In this document: positions 17,887 to 27,044 of the stretch, in pieces | Position numbering within the stretch: the stretch's first letter is position 1 | How the letters are laid out: the number at the start of each line of letters is the position of its first letter | DNA from: CBDDHT01 sp965227905 | Lineage (GTDB): Bacteria; Pseudomonadota; Alphaproteobacteria; Rhizobiales; Methyloligellaceae | Direction: 5' to 3' | DNA: 64,000 nt | Assembly (NCBI GenBank): GCA_965227905.1 | Contig: OZ245780.1 | Coordinates: 4,092,001 to 4,156,000, forward strand | Translations under genes and position numbers: made by a program | The notes under the pieces: generated by a model | What the model saw: only the letters and a program-made list of their open reading frames with translations | The model's database searches: none | Told to the model about the DNA's origin: nothing

Positions 17887-18093
17887 TCAGGATGCCTGTG
17901 ACCGGAGCTGCTGTGCGAGGCTACGAATCTGCGCGGCCATCGCTCTAACCGATTGACTCGAATGGCGCACTTGCTCGGAGAATTCGATCAAATCGACCGA
18001 ATTGGTGGCCATTTCTGCTTTTCTCCTGGCCAACATCAATTTTGATTGTTCGAGTTCCCACTGCACCTCGATTTGCTCGAGTGTCTGTTCCAT
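17887..18093 (-). CDS. Small helical protein, 68 aa
   Basis: Unknown function. The sequence is charged and helical throughout: an acidic first half (MEQTLEQIEVQWELEQSKLM) and a basic, serine/glutamine-rich second half (HSSQSVRAMAAQIRSLAQQL). Heptad-like spacing suggests a coiled coil. The second half is similar to the 76-aa protein 185 bases downstream on the same strand. Upstream GGGGA lies 8 bases before the ATG. The pair lies between the LOV gene and the CheB/CheR kinase gene, which it faces divergently. The gene could be missed by length filters. Confidence 0.5.
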   Translation of the reverse strand: MEQTLEQIEVQWELEQSKLMLARRKAEMATNSVDLIEFSEQVRHSSQSVRAMAAQIRSLAQQLRSQAS

Positions 18094-18376
18094 TATTGAT
18101 TCCCCATTGTTGTTGTAGGCTCGATTTTGGGTTTGCAGAGAGACATTCGATTATCTGATTTGCGAGGGGCTGTGAAGCACTTCAAGCGCTCCTGCATCCA
18201 AATTTTTCTGCCACCATTGCATACCTGCACAACGATCAACCGCTGAGCTATAATTACAGTCGCGGAAAGTTCAACGGGGGTTATTTCTGGAGATCTGCGT
18301 GAGCCTCTAAAGTAAGTCTCGAGACTACACACCTGGTTAGCAGTACAATTGAAATTTATGTCATCAGGAGCGGGCG

Positions 18377-21300
18377 ATGACAGCGACGCGGGACGAATTC
18401 GGACCGACGGCCCAAGCGGCAGGGTCGGAGGCCACGTATGAGAAACAGCCAATAACATCCAACAAGAGCGAGCGGAATTCGGAGTGCGAGTCCGTCCGCG
18501 TGGTCGCGATCGGCGCCTCGGCAGGCGGGCTGGAGCCGCTCGAACAACTGTTTGATGCCATGCCGACCGATCGTGGCTTGGGTTTCGTTATCATCCAGCA
18601 CCTTTCACCCGATTTCCGGTCGATGATGGACCAGCTGCTGGCGCGCCATTCATCGATGACGATTCGCCACGCGGGCGATGGCATGAAGGTCGAAGCCAAT
18701 GTCGTCTATCTCAATCCACCGCGAACCGAACTGACCATCGAGGACGGGAAGCTGCATACCCGGGAGCATCCGAGCCCGGAACTTCTAAGCTTGCCGATCG
18801 ACTCATTTTTTCGCTCCCTTGCCGAAGATCAAGGCGAGATGGCTATCGGTATCATCTTATCGGGGACAGGAAGTGACGGCTCACGCGGCGGGAAGGCAAT
18901 CCGCGAGGCAGGTGGCACTCTTATTGTTCAAGAGCCGACCTCGGCAAAATTCGACTCCATGCCGCGCGCCGCAATCGAGAGAGGGACAGCTACGGTCACG
19001 GCGCTACCACAGGACATGCCGGAACTCTTGAGGCGCCTCGTCTCGGGAGATGATATCGACGAGAACGATGACCCGGACTATAGCTCAAGTGAACCGGAAA
19101 GCGTCATATTGTCTTTGTTGGAGCGGCGCTACGGTGCCGACTTCGGCTATTACAAACAATCGACGGTCGGGCGACGCATTCGGCGGCGCGCCCTCCTCAA
19201 TCAAACCAACAGCATCGATAAATATGTTGAGATGCTGAAGAACGACATGGATGAGCAGGAAGCACTTTACTGCGACCTGCTGATTGGCGTTACCTCGTTC
19301 TTCCGCGATCAGGAAGCCTTCGATGTGCTGGCAACCACCGTGCTTGCCGACGTCGCGAGCGTCATGTCGCTGGAGCGGCCGCTAAGGGTATGGGTCGCAG
19401 GATGTGCCAGCGGCGAAGAGCCCTATTCCCTGGCCATATTGATCAGCGAATTCGCCAGAACGCATGGGCTGACGCTGAACGCCAAGATCTTTGCGACGGA
19501 CATACACTTCAATTCGCTTGAAGCCGCAAGTGCCGGTATCTATGCCCGGGATCGGCTTGAAAACATGCCGCCGGAACTCATAGAGCGATATTTCGATCAA
19601 ATAGGGAATGAATATAGCGTCAAGCAAATCATCCGAAAGCTCGTTGTCTTCTCGCCACACAATCTGATCAAAGACCCGCCATTCACACGCATGGACCTGG
19701 TTACGTGCCGCAATCTCCTGATTTATCTGGATGACGTGGCTCAGAAAAAAGTGCTCGCGCTATTCCATTTCTCACTGCGCAAAGATGGCGCTCTTTTCCT
19801 TGGACCAAGCGAAAGCACAGGCGATCTGGATGGCGAGTTCGAAACCGTTTCGAAGAAGTGGCGAATTTTCAAGAAGCTGCGCGATGTACGGTTGCGCGAG
19901 TCCACACAATTGCTTCCGCTCAGCAGTAGCGATACGCATCACGCGGAAACGCAACTTCGTTTGAATGAGTCGCGGTCTTCGACCATAGACGGCATGCATG
20001 TTGCCGCTGCACAACGTCAGCTCTTGCTTCGCGCTTATGACGAGGTGTTGAAGAAGTATGCGCCTGCCAGCCTTCTAACCGATCGAAATGGCGAACTGGT
20101 CCACATTTTCGGAAATGCCGACAAATTTCTCAGTATCAGAAGCGGTCTTTTCTCCAAAAGGCTCGTCGATATTCTGGTGCCCGATCTGAAGCTTGTCGTC
20201 AGTGCTGGAATCGAGCGCGCACTTGCCCAGCATTCCGTGCCGTTTCGACGCAAGACAACGATTCGTTCCGACGACGGTGTCGAGCAGACTGTGAGCGTAG
20301 GCATTGAGAAATTATCGACGGAGGGGAATCGCGCCGACCACCTTCTGATCACATTGGAGGAAAAACAGGAACCGGAAACATTGATCGCTGCCGGACTGCT
20401 TGGCGAAGAGTCCGATCAAGCCTTCTTCACACAACGGATTGTGGAGCTGGAGCGAGATCTGAAAGTCACCGAGGAAAGCCTGCAAAGTACGATTGAAGAG
20501 CTGGAGACCAGCAACGAAGAGCTGCAGGCCACAAACGAAGAGCTGATGGCCTCCAACGAGGAGCTGCAGAGCACGAACGAAGAACTCCATTCCGTGAATG
20601 AGGAACTCTACACTGTCAGTGCGGAACACCAACGCAAGATCGAGCAGCTGACAGAGCTGACCGAAGATATGGAAAACCTTCTTCGAGCGACAGATATCGG
20701 CACGATCTTTCTGGATTCAGAACTCCGCATCCGGCGCTTTACACCGTCAGCCGCACGCACGTTTAATCTGGTCTCCCACGATGTCGGCCGTCCACTCACC
20801 CACATTACCTACCGTTTCGAATATGACGATCTGGTTGCGGACCTGGAGCGCGTTCTCGCTGACGGAGAACGCCTTCAAAGACGAATTGAAGTCGAAGGAG
20901 CTGCCTATCTTTTGCGCTTGCTGCCCTATGACAGCGATCGAGAAAACAGTTCAGGCGCAGTGCTGACCATCATCGACATCAATGAGTTGGAGCAGGCACA
21001 AAATCGGCTCTCCGAGCAACGCCAGCTTTACGAAGCGATCGTGGCTCAGCAATCAGACCTGATTTGCCGCTATACCCCCAAGCTCGAGCTCACCTTCGTC
21101 AATGAGGCTTACTGCGACACCTACGGCAAGACCAGCGAGGAATTGATCGGTACGAGCGTTCTGGACTTGGTTCCTTCGGAATATCGCGACGCCTTCGTTG
21201 CTTCCATCGACGCGCTGGACGCCGGTCAGTCGAACGAGTTCGGCAACGAGCATATCGGTGCTGACGGGACCAAGCGCTGGTTCCACTTCACGCGATACGC

Positions 21301-22225
21301 ACAACCCGGAAAGAATGGCGATGTCACAGAAATACAAGACGTCGGCCGTGATTTGACCGCGCTCAAACAAGCCCAGGAAGAGCTTGCCGAACTCAATAAG
21401 CTGATTACGACCGAACGAGAGCGATTGGACCAGATATACCGCGCCACACCAGTCATGCTGCACTCCATTCTCGAAGACGGTGAAATTGTCGAGGTGAGCG
21501 ACTATTGGTGCGAAAAGATGGGTCATTCACCCAGTGAGGTCATCGGGCGTTCTATCTACGACTTCATGGAGGGATCTTCGGTAACCCGCATGAAGCAGGA
21601 GAGCGTCCCGGTCCTATTCGAAGGCGGGGCTGTCGACAATGTTCCCTACGCCTATATCCGCAAAGATGGCAGCCTTATGGATGTAAGGCTGTCGGCCATA
21701 ACAGCGCGCGGACGGGATGGTGAGCGACTGCAGACATTCTCGGTTGTCTTTGACGTCACGGAACAAAAACAAACTGAACGCGCGCTCGAAAAACAGAATG
21801 AGGAGTTGGCGCGCATCAACGACAACCTCAACCAGTTCACACACATCGTCAGCCATGACCTGACGGGACCTCTGAGGGCCATAGAGCACACCACCACCTG
21901 GATCGAGCAGGACACGGCCCCGGAAACAAGGAAAGGCATCCAGGAACATATCGACCGGCTCAAGGATCAGGTTGGCCATCTGGGCAGTATGCTGTCCGAT
22001 CTGCTGGACTACTCCCGTGCAGGCACCAGTCAGCAGGCCCCTGAGATTATCGACCTGCCCCGGGCGCTAAACGATATGTTCGATGTCATCGAGAAGCCGG
22101 ACGGCATGACGTTGGCCATCAAATCTATGCCCGATGATATCGTCACCTACCGTGCTCCACTGTTGCTGGTCTTCCGGAACCTCCTACCGTGCTCCACTGT
22201 TGCTGGTCTTCCGGAACCTCATTGA
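18377..22225 (+). CDS. CheB-CheR-PAS sensor histidine kinase, frameshifted before its ATPase domain
   Basis: 1282 residues. Residues 42-225: CheB methylesterase with catalytic Ser48 (GASAGG), His75 (QHLSP) and Asp167 (GTGSDGS). Residues about 245-505: CheR methyltransferase (GVTSFFRDQEAF, WVAGCASGEEPYSLAIL, CRNLLIYL). Residues about 680-770: coiled coil of ELxxxNEEL repeats. Then three PAS-like segments and a HisKA domain (IVSHDLTGPLRAIE) at about 1155. The frame then ends abnormally at VFRNLLPCSTVAGLPEPH. A perfect 37-bp tandem duplication (22147-22220) shifts the frame; removing one copy joins it to the ATPase fragment and gives about 1377 residues. SD CAGGAG precedes the ATG. As sequenced, the product cannot autophosphorylate by itself. 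Confidence 0.9.
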   Translation: MTATRDEFGPTAQAAGSEATYEKQPITSNKSERNSECESVRVVAIGASAGGLEPLEQLFDAMPTDRGLGFVIIQHLSPDFRSMMDQLLARHSSMTIRHAGDGMKVEANVVYLNPPRTELTIEDGKLHTREHPSPELLSLPIDSFFRSLAEDQGEMAIGIILSGTGSDGSRGGKAIREAGGTLIVQEPTSAKFDSMPRAAIERGTATVTALPQDMPELLRRLVSGDDIDENDDPDYSSSEPESVILSLLERRYGADFGYYKQSTVGRRIRRRALLNQTNSIDKYVEMLKNDMDEQEALYCDLLIGVTSFFRDQEAFDVLATTVLADVASVMSLERPLRVWVAGCASGEEPYSLAILISEFARTHGLTLNAKIFATDIHFNSLEAASAGIYARDRLENMPPELIERYFDQIGNEYSVKQIIRKLVVFSPHNLIKDPPFTRMDLVTCRNLLIYLDDVAQKKVLALFHFSLRKDGALFLGPSESTGDLDGEFETVSKKWRIFKKLRDVRLRESTQLLPLSSSDTHHAETQLRLNESRSSTIDGMHVAAAQRQLLLRAYDEVLKKYAPASLLTDRNGELVHIFGNADKFLSIRSGLFSKRLVDILVPDLKLVVSAGIERALAQHSVPFRRKTTIRSDDGVEQTVSVGIEKLSTEGNRADHLLITLEEKQEPETLIAAGLLGEESDQAFFTQRIVELERDLKVTEESLQSTIEELETSNEELQATNEELMASNEELQSTNEELHSVNEELYTVSAEHQRKIEQLTELTEDMENLLRATDIGTIFLDSELRIRRFTPSAARTFNLVSHDVGRPLTHITYRFEYDDLVADLERVLADGERLQRRIEVEGAAYLLRLLPYDSDRENSSGAVLTIIDINELEQAQNRLSEQRQLYEAIVAQQSDLICRYTPKLELTFVNEAYCDTYGKTSEELIGTSVLDLVPSEYRDAFVASIDALDAGQSNEFGNEHIGADGTKRWFHFTRYAQPGKNGDVTEIQDVGRDLTALKQAQEELAELNKLITTERERLDQIYRATPVMLHSILEDGEIVEVSDYWCEKMGHSPSEVIGRSIYDFMEGSSVTRMKQESVPVLFEGGAVDNVPYAYIRKDGSLMDVRLSAITARGRDGERLQTFSVVFDVTEQKQTERALEKQNEELARINDNLNQFTHIVSHDLTGPLRAIEHTTTWIEQDTAPETRKGIQEHIDRLKDQVGHLGSMLSDLLDYSRAGTSQQAPEIIDLPRALNDMFDVIEKPDGMTLAIKSMPDDIVTYRAPLLLVFRNLLPCSTVAGLPEPH

Positions 22226-22547
22226 GAACGGCGTGAAGTATCACGATCGCGAGGTTGGCAAGGTCACCGTGCGCGGCGAAGATCTAGGGGACAAATGGTC
22301 CTTCTTCGTGGAAGATGATGGCCCGGGCATCGATCCCAGTTTCCACGAGAAGATCCTTCTCCCTTTCCGCAAACTGGAGCGCAAAGACAAAGCTCCCGGA
22401 AACGGTATGGGTCTGGCTCTCGTCAAGAAAGCCGTTGAGTCCAACGGGGGGACGCTGGAAATCTCATCGAATCCTCTCGAAAGGCCCGGCACCCAGTTCA
22501 TCTTTAGTTGGCCCAAGAAACACGATCACGCGGTTGCGGCTGAGTAG
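22134..22547 (+). CDS. Detached HATPase domain of the CheB-CheR kinase
   Basis: This frame carries the missing C-terminal catalytic domain of the preceding gene: N box NLIENGVKY, G1 box EDDGPGIDPSF, F/G2 region GNGMGLALVKKAVESNGG. The first 30 codons are out-of-frame readthrough of the duplicated segment; genuine homology begins at APLLLVFRNLIE. An ATG at 22134 could in principle restart translation, but no ribosome site is seen. It is best read as the 3' part of one gene broken by the 37-bp duplication. Confidence 0.8.
   Translation: MISSPTVLHCCWSSGTSYRAPLLLVFRNLIENGVKYHDREVGKVTVRGEDLGDKWSFFVEDDGPGIDPSFHEKILLPFRKLERKDKAPGNGMGLALVKKAVESNGGTLEISSNPLERPGTQFIFSWPKKHDHAVAAE
22147..22220 (+). repeat. 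Perfect 37-bp tandem duplication inside the kinase gene
   Basis: Copy 1 is 22147-22183 and copy 2 is 22184-22220. They are identical and abut with no spacer. 37 is not divisible by three, so the duplication shifts the reading frame by one. Perfect identity indicates a very recent event or an assembly/sequencing artefact. Confidence 0.92.
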
Positions 22548-22573
22548 CGCCAGCGCCGACGTTAGAACCGGTT

Positions 22574-23017
22574 TCAGGCCGGCAGATGTACGGCAGCACA
22601 ATAGTCGAAGATCATTTCGACGTGCTTCGTGAGCGTGTTCGTCGGCACCTGCTTTGACAAATAGCCGGCAACATTTTGCCGGTAGGCCCGTTCTATATCG
22701 CCTTCCAGTCGTGAACTCGACAGCACGAATACGATACTATGCTTGAGCAAGTCGTCTGACCGGATCTCTTCAATCAATTCGTGTCCCGACATTCCGGGCA
22801 TGTTCAGATCGGTCACGATGACGAAGGGATGATCGCTCGCCTTCTCATCGCGCAAAACCTCCAATGCTTCGCGTCCGTCACGCGCCACGGTGAGCGGCAC
22901 ATCGCCGGAATGGCGCGCAAGGCATCGCTTCACGAACAACACATCGGTTTCGTCATCCTCGACCAGAAGAATGTGCGGAGGCTTTCGTTCGTGGTTGTTG
23001 AATGACCTTGATGTCAT
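22574..23017 (-). CDS. Single-domain response regulator (REC)
   Basis: A 147-residue receiver protein with no output domain. Acidic pocket Glu20-Asp21-Asp22 (LLVEDDE), phosphoacceptor Asp70 (FVIVTDLNMPG), conserved Ser in VLSSSR and Lys in YLSKQVP. The form with VEDDETDVLFVKR is typical of Rcp1/CheY-like regulators paired with phytochrome or PAS kinases. It lies 44 bases downstream of a REC-histidine kinase on the same strand, so the two are probably co-transcribed, and it is convergent with the CheB/CheR kinase. It likely carries phosphate from one or both kinases. Confidence 0.9.
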   Translation of the reverse strand: MTSRSFNNHERKPPHILLVEDDETDVLFVKRCLARHSGDVPLTVARDGREALEVLRDEKASDHPFVIVTDLNMPGMSGHELIEEIRSDDLLKHSIVFVLSSSRLEGDIERAYRQNVAGYLSKQVPTNTLTKHVEMIFDYCAAVHLPA

Positions 23018-23061
23018 ATCTGTTTTACCGACAAAAGCGATCTTGAGAGCATGTCGCTATT

Positions 23062-24291
23062 CTACGCAGCATGCTTGTCGCTCTGCACCGTCGGCAGACG
23101 CAGGATAACGCATGTCCCCTCCCCGCTCGTGCTATCGATTTCCAGCTGGCCGCCATGCGACGAAACGATATCCTGTACGATCGACAGCCCGATACCCGTT
23201 CCATCCTGGGTGACATCGGACGGAAGCTCCACGCGACCGAAGGGAAGCAGAGCGATATCGACATCCTCTTTGCTCATGCCGATTCCATTGTCCACGACAC
23301 GCACCTCGCTGTAGCGCTTACCAGCGCTTAGAGAGACCTTTATGAGACCACCATGCGGCGTATACTTCACGGCGTTTGACAGGATGTTGACGATCGCCTG
23401 GGTCAGAACCGACTTCTGGCAGTTCACTGGAATACTCCAGTCAAGCAGCGAGACGTCAAGCGTATGCCGGCGGCTACTTGCCAATGCTTCCATCATCGAG
23501 ACCGCCTGTCGGACGACGTCGTTCAGATCTGCACTCTCGAACCTTCCGCCCGCATAGGAGCTTTGGCTGGCTGCGTGATGGATAATGTTGTCCAGGACCT
23601 CAAGAAGATGCTGCCCTCCGGCGAGGATGTTGTCGGCGCAATCTGAATATTTCTGCAGGTCCGAAGTTCCGAACGTCTGCAAAGAGATCATCTCGGAATA
23701 ACCCAGTATTGCGTTGAGCGGCGTTTTGAGGTCATGGCCAACCCGTGCAAAAAAATCCGCCTTCGCACGATTGGCCAATTCCAGATCGACAATCATCTCC
23801 TGCAGCTTCGCTTCCAAGGCGTGGGTATGGAGCGCACTACGGATCGTCGTTTCCAGCAGAACAGGATTGAGTTGGTTCTTGTTGAGGCATTGGATTGCGC
23901 CGGCTTTAAACGCGATTTCTGGAATGTCCTGCCCCGGCATCCCGGTCAGCAAAATGACGGCTGCCGAGCCAAGACGCCCTCCCAGGTCCTGTATCGCCCT
24001 CACACCCGTATCGATGCCAAGGCAGAAATCGACGAGAGCGACATCGAAAGCCTGATCGTTGCAGCGACTTCTCGCCGTCACAAGGTCATGGGCGTGCCAG
24101 ACTTCGGCGCGAAGCATGTCCATGAGCTGAAGCGTCTTCTTGATAATGCGAACATCGGATTCGCTATCGTCGATAAGGAGAACTTTGATGGTCGCCGGCT
24201 TCGCGGTGTTGCTGTGATCGCCGCCGGCCCCTGTGGGCGGCTCAGATTTAAAATGATCAAAATCGGAATCGAATGCGAATGATGACCGCAT
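23062..24291 (-). CDS. REC-HisKA-HATPase hybrid histidine kinase
   Basis: 409 residues. N-terminal receiver at about 35-155 with phosphoacceptor Asp88 (ALVDFCLG). A short linker helix leads to HisKA at about 185-250 with the phosphorylated His in FARVGHDLKTPLNAILGYSE. HATPase at about 290-400 has NILSNAVKY, DNGIGMS and GTGIGLSIVQDIV. There is no membrane segment, so it is cytoplasmic. A receiver in front of the kinase suggests that it is itself the target of another kinase, forming a relay. The start is ATG at 24291 with GAGAGG upstream. It is transcribed with the single-domain regulator that follows. Confidence 0.92.
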   Translation of the reverse strand: MRSSFAFDSDFDHFKSEPPTGAGGDHSNTAKPATIKVLLIDDSESDVRIIKKTLQLMDMLRAEVWHAHDLVTARSRCNDQAFDVALVDFCLGIDTGVRAIQDLGGRLGSAAVILLTGMPGQDIPEIAFKAGAIQCLNKNQLNPVLLETTIRSALHTHALEAKLQEMIVDLELANRAKADFFARVGHDLKTPLNAILGYSEMISLQTFGTSDLQKYSDCADNILAGGQHLLEVLDNIIHHAASQSSYAGGRFESADLNDVVRQAVSMMEALASSRRHTLDVSLLDWSIPVNCQKSVLTQAIVNILSNAVKYTPHGGLIKVSLSAGKRYSEVRVVDNGIGMSKEDVDIALLPFGRVELPSDVTQDGTGIGLSIVQDIVSSHGGQLEIDSTSGEGTCVILRLPTVQSDKHAA

Positions 24292-24640
24292 GTGTGCCTC
24301 TCGTATTTCCTAGCGTGAAAGCGAAACGCGAACGCTCACTTTCGCCGGAGGTCACACCTGAAAAATCAATCCAGCGAATCAATCAACATCTAGAAATTAC
24401 TTAAGATTCGTTAACTTATCCACAGACAAGCGAGCAGTCGGATTTAATCGAATATGCAACTGTTGCAATTTTGCCGACAAAGCATCGTTGTCACCCGATA
24501 TATTGTATATGAACTCGGTCGCACCCCAATATATGCCAACACCGCGCCTGCAGAGATTGGATCACTTTTCTCGCTGCGGGTAGCATCTCTGAGAATGCAT
24601 GGATGTCGCCTCGACAGCCAAGTGTCTGTCTTCGCTAGCG
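24292..24640. other. Gene-free divergent/terminal spacer
   Basis: About 350 bases, A/T-rich from 24355 to 24500, between the start of the REC-kinase gene and the end of the TRAP operon. It must hold the REC-kinase promoter. A near-CtrA motif (TTAA-N6-TTAA at 24401-24414) is one base short of consensus. No credible coding frame. Confidence 0.35.
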
Positions 24641-24907
24641 CTAACCGGCTGACCGTTCGTCGTCTCGCGCGACATCCTCAGATGCGTTTTCGCTGTCTTC
24701 TTCCAGCTTGTCACGCGTCACCTGCTCGCCTGGCTTCGTCGTGCGCACGACGAGAAGGATCACGACGACGCTTCCGGCCAGGATCGAGAGAATGAAGGTA
24801 TTGAAGTGGATCACGTGCAGCTTGGCGTCGCCGGCCCACCACAGAAGTGCAGCGATGGCTGCAAGCAGTACCCAGTGCCAGACCTTACCGAGGAAAATCT
24901 CACGCAT
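24641..24907 (-). CDS. Small membrane protein of the TRAP operon, 88 aa
   Basis: Two hydrophobic spans (residues about 9-25, WHWVLLAAIAALLWWAG; 35-55, FNTFILSILAGSVVVILLVV) and a charged C-terminal tail rich in Glu, Asp and Arg. It overlaps the 3' end of the TAXI-TRAP permease gene by 8 bases, so it is translationally coupled. Small accessory membrane proteins are found in some TAXI-type operons; a role in stabilising the permease is inference. Confidence 0.68.
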   Translation of the reverse strand: MREIFLGKVWHWVLLAAIAALLWWAGDAKLHVIHFNTFILSILAGSVVVILLVVRTTKPGEQVTRDKLEEDSENASEDVARDDERSAG

Positions 24908-26921
24908 CGCTCGCCCCTTCCGCTCGCGGTCTCATGGCACCCATGATCCGGGGCGCCAGCACGAAGCCGGCAATGCAGACGCCGGCGATCTCCCAGAAAT
25001 ACCCGGCGATGCCGAAGATCGTGCTCGTGGGCGGCAGGAGGATCATGGCAGCTGCAACCAACGTCACAAGGCGCGGAACCACCGTAAGAGGTCCGCGGTA
25101 CCAGCCCTCCAGACCGATGGAAAGGACCCATAGACCCAACAGGACGATGATGCCCGAGATCGCCGTCAGCCAGAGGGGCCCGACGAACAGCAATGACGGG
25201 TTATAGACAAAAACCAGCGGCACTAGATATTTGGCGATTCCCACTCTCGTAGACTCGATTGCGGTCGCCATGGGCGGCGTTTTGGAGATGGCCGCGGCAG
25301 CGAAGGACGCCAGCGCCACAGGCGGCGTGATCGTCGAGACGACGCCGAAATAGAAGGCGAACATATGCGCCGCGATGGGCTCCACGCCGATCTTGATCAG
25401 GGCGGGCACGATCAACGCCGCGACGGTGATATAGACCGCTGTCGTCGTGATCCCCATACCGAGAATAATGGCGGAGACACCGGTTAGCGCCAGAAGCACA
25501 AGCAGATATCCGCCGGAGATCTCGATCACCGATTGGGTGAATTTGAGGCCAAGCCCAGAGGCAAAGACCGAACCGATGATAAGCCCGGCGCAGGCGCAGG
25601 CGATGGTGACCGGCACCGTCGCGCGAATACCCGCCTCGAGTGCAGCGAGCAAATCGACGGGACTCATACGCGTCTGCTTGTTGATGAAGCTCAACGCGAA
25701 GAGCGAGACCAGCCCCCAGAATGCCGATTTCATGGGCGTGTAACCGGAGATGAGGAAATAGATCAGCACGAACAGGGCGATCAAAAGGTGCCAACCGCCG
25801 CGCAGCACGTCCTTCGTCTGCGGCAGCATTGCCTTTTCGATCCGGCCGATACCGTTCTTCTCCGCCTCCAGATGGACCATGAAGTAGATCGTCGCAAAGT
25901 AGAGAAACGCCGGAATGGCGGCAGCGACGATGATGTTGACATAGGCCGTCGTCAGGAACTCGGCCATGATGAAGGCAGCCGCACCCATGATGGGTGGTGT
26001 GATCTGACCGCCCGACGAGGCGCAGGCCTCGACGGCCGCGGCAAACTTCGCGCGATATCCGAGGTTCTTCATCAATGGAATCGTGAAGGAACCGGTTGTG
26101 ACCACATTGGCGACCGCGGAGCCCGAGACCGTGCCCATAAATCCGCTTGCAACAGCAGACGCCTTCGCCGGTCCACCGATCCTGTGGCCCGTGAGTGAAA
26201 CAGCCAGATCGATAAAGAACCGCCCGGCTCCCGAACGGATCAGCAGAGCACCGAAAATGATGAAGAGAACGATATAGGTCGCGCAGACGTGCAGCGGAAT
26301 GCCGAAAATACCATCGCTACTCATGAAGAGCACATCGATGAATTTGCCGAAGCGAACCGGCGGACCGTAGAAAAATCCGAAAAAGTAATGAGCGTTGAGA
26401 GCGTGAATAATGAAGAAGCCGGTGATCAGCACCATCGCCCACCCGACGGCGCGGCGTGTTGCCTCCAAGACCAGTGCAATGAAGATACCGCCGACAATCA
26501 GGTCCGGTAGGTCCTTCTCGCCAAACCGCAGATGGAAGGCATCGATGTCATAGATCGTCCAGATCTGGACGAAGATGACCAACCCGACCAGCACGAGATC
26601 GATCCCGAATCCGAGCCAGCGTAATCCCTGACCTGGCACGCCGGGATTGTTGATCGGATCCCAGATCGATTTGCGGAACAGAGGATAGGAGAAGATCGCC
26701 AGCACGAGCATGACGGTAAGATGCACCGAGCGGAACGACCGCCCTTCGGGCGTGCCGAAAGCGGCGACATAAATGTGGAAGACCGCGAGCGCGATAGCGA
26801 TGACCGTACAGAACAAAAGAACGACATGGGCAATGTCGAACTTGCGATCAATCAGGAGCCGCTCGAGAAAGCCGAACTCCTGCTTTTCCTCATAGCTAAT
26901 GCGGGATTCGCCGGCACTCAT
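24900..26921 (-). CDS. TRAP transporter fused permease (TAXI type)
   Basis: 673 residues with about 15-17 hydrophobic spans. The N-terminal third corresponds to the small (DctQ-like) subunit and the rest to the large DctM subunit, fused as usual in TAXI-type TRAP systems. Recognisable DctM landmarks are AVASGFMGTVSGSAVANVVT, EACASSGGQITPPIMGAAAF and FGVVSTITPPVALASFAAAA. It would import a solute (often an organic acid) using an ion gradient, with the binding protein encoded upstream. The binding-protein gene is separated from it by 123 bases that contain a strong hairpin. Substrate unknown. Confidence 0.95.
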   Translation of the reverse strand: MSAGESRISYEEKQEFGFLERLLIDRKFDIAHVVLLFCTVIAIALAVFHIYVAAFGTPEGRSFRSVHLTVMLVLAIFSYPLFRKSIWDPINNPGVPGQGLRWLGFGIDLVLVGLVIFVQIWTIYDIDAFHLRFGEKDLPDLIVGGIFIALVLEATRRAVGWAMVLITGFFIIHALNAHYFFGFFYGPPVRFGKFIDVLFMSSDGIFGIPLHVCATYIVLFIIFGALLIRSGAGRFFIDLAVSLTGHRIGGPAKASAVASGFMGTVSGSAVANVVTTGSFTIPLMKNLGYRAKFAAAVEACASSGGQITPPIMGAAAFIMAEFLTTAYVNIIVAAAIPAFLYFATIYFMVHLEAEKNGIGRIEKAMLPQTKDVLRGGWHLLIALFVLIYFLISGYTPMKSAFWGLVSLFALSFINKQTRMSPVDLLAALEAGIRATVPVTIACACAGLIIGSVFASGLGLKFTQSVIEISGGYLLVLLALTGVSAIILGMGITTTAVYITVAALIVPALIKIGVEPIAAHMFAFYFGVVSTITPPVALASFAAAAISKTPPMATAIESTRVGIAKYLVPLVFVYNPSLLFVGPLWLTAISGIIVLLGLWVLSIGLEGWYRGPLTVVPRLVTLVAAAMILLPPTSTIFGIAGYFWEIAGVCIAGFVLAPRIMGAMRPRAEGASDA

Positions 26922-26990
26922 CGCTGGATATCAATCTCTGGATTTGTTGGATTTGCACAGCACCGGCGTCGGTTCTGCATCGAAAGAACC

Positions 26991-27019
26991 GGGAATGCCG
27001 GCATCAAGCCGGCATTCCC
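26991..27019 (-). promoter_or_regulatory. Intercistronic hairpin between TAXI binding protein and permease
   Basis: GGGAATGCCGGC, loop ATCAA, GCCGGCATTCCC: a perfect twelve-base stem. It lies between the stop of the binding-protein gene (27045) and the permease start (26921) on the same strand. Such structures often protect the upstream message or partly terminate transcription, giving more binding protein than permease. No T-run follows, so RNA stabilisation is as likely as termination. Confidence 0.7.
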
Positions 27020-27044
27020 ATCGTTTGAAGCGTGCGTTTCGTGC

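Noticed and set aside
24401..24414. Possible CtrA box upstream of the REC-kinase
   Set aside because: The half-sites are separated by six bases, not seven.
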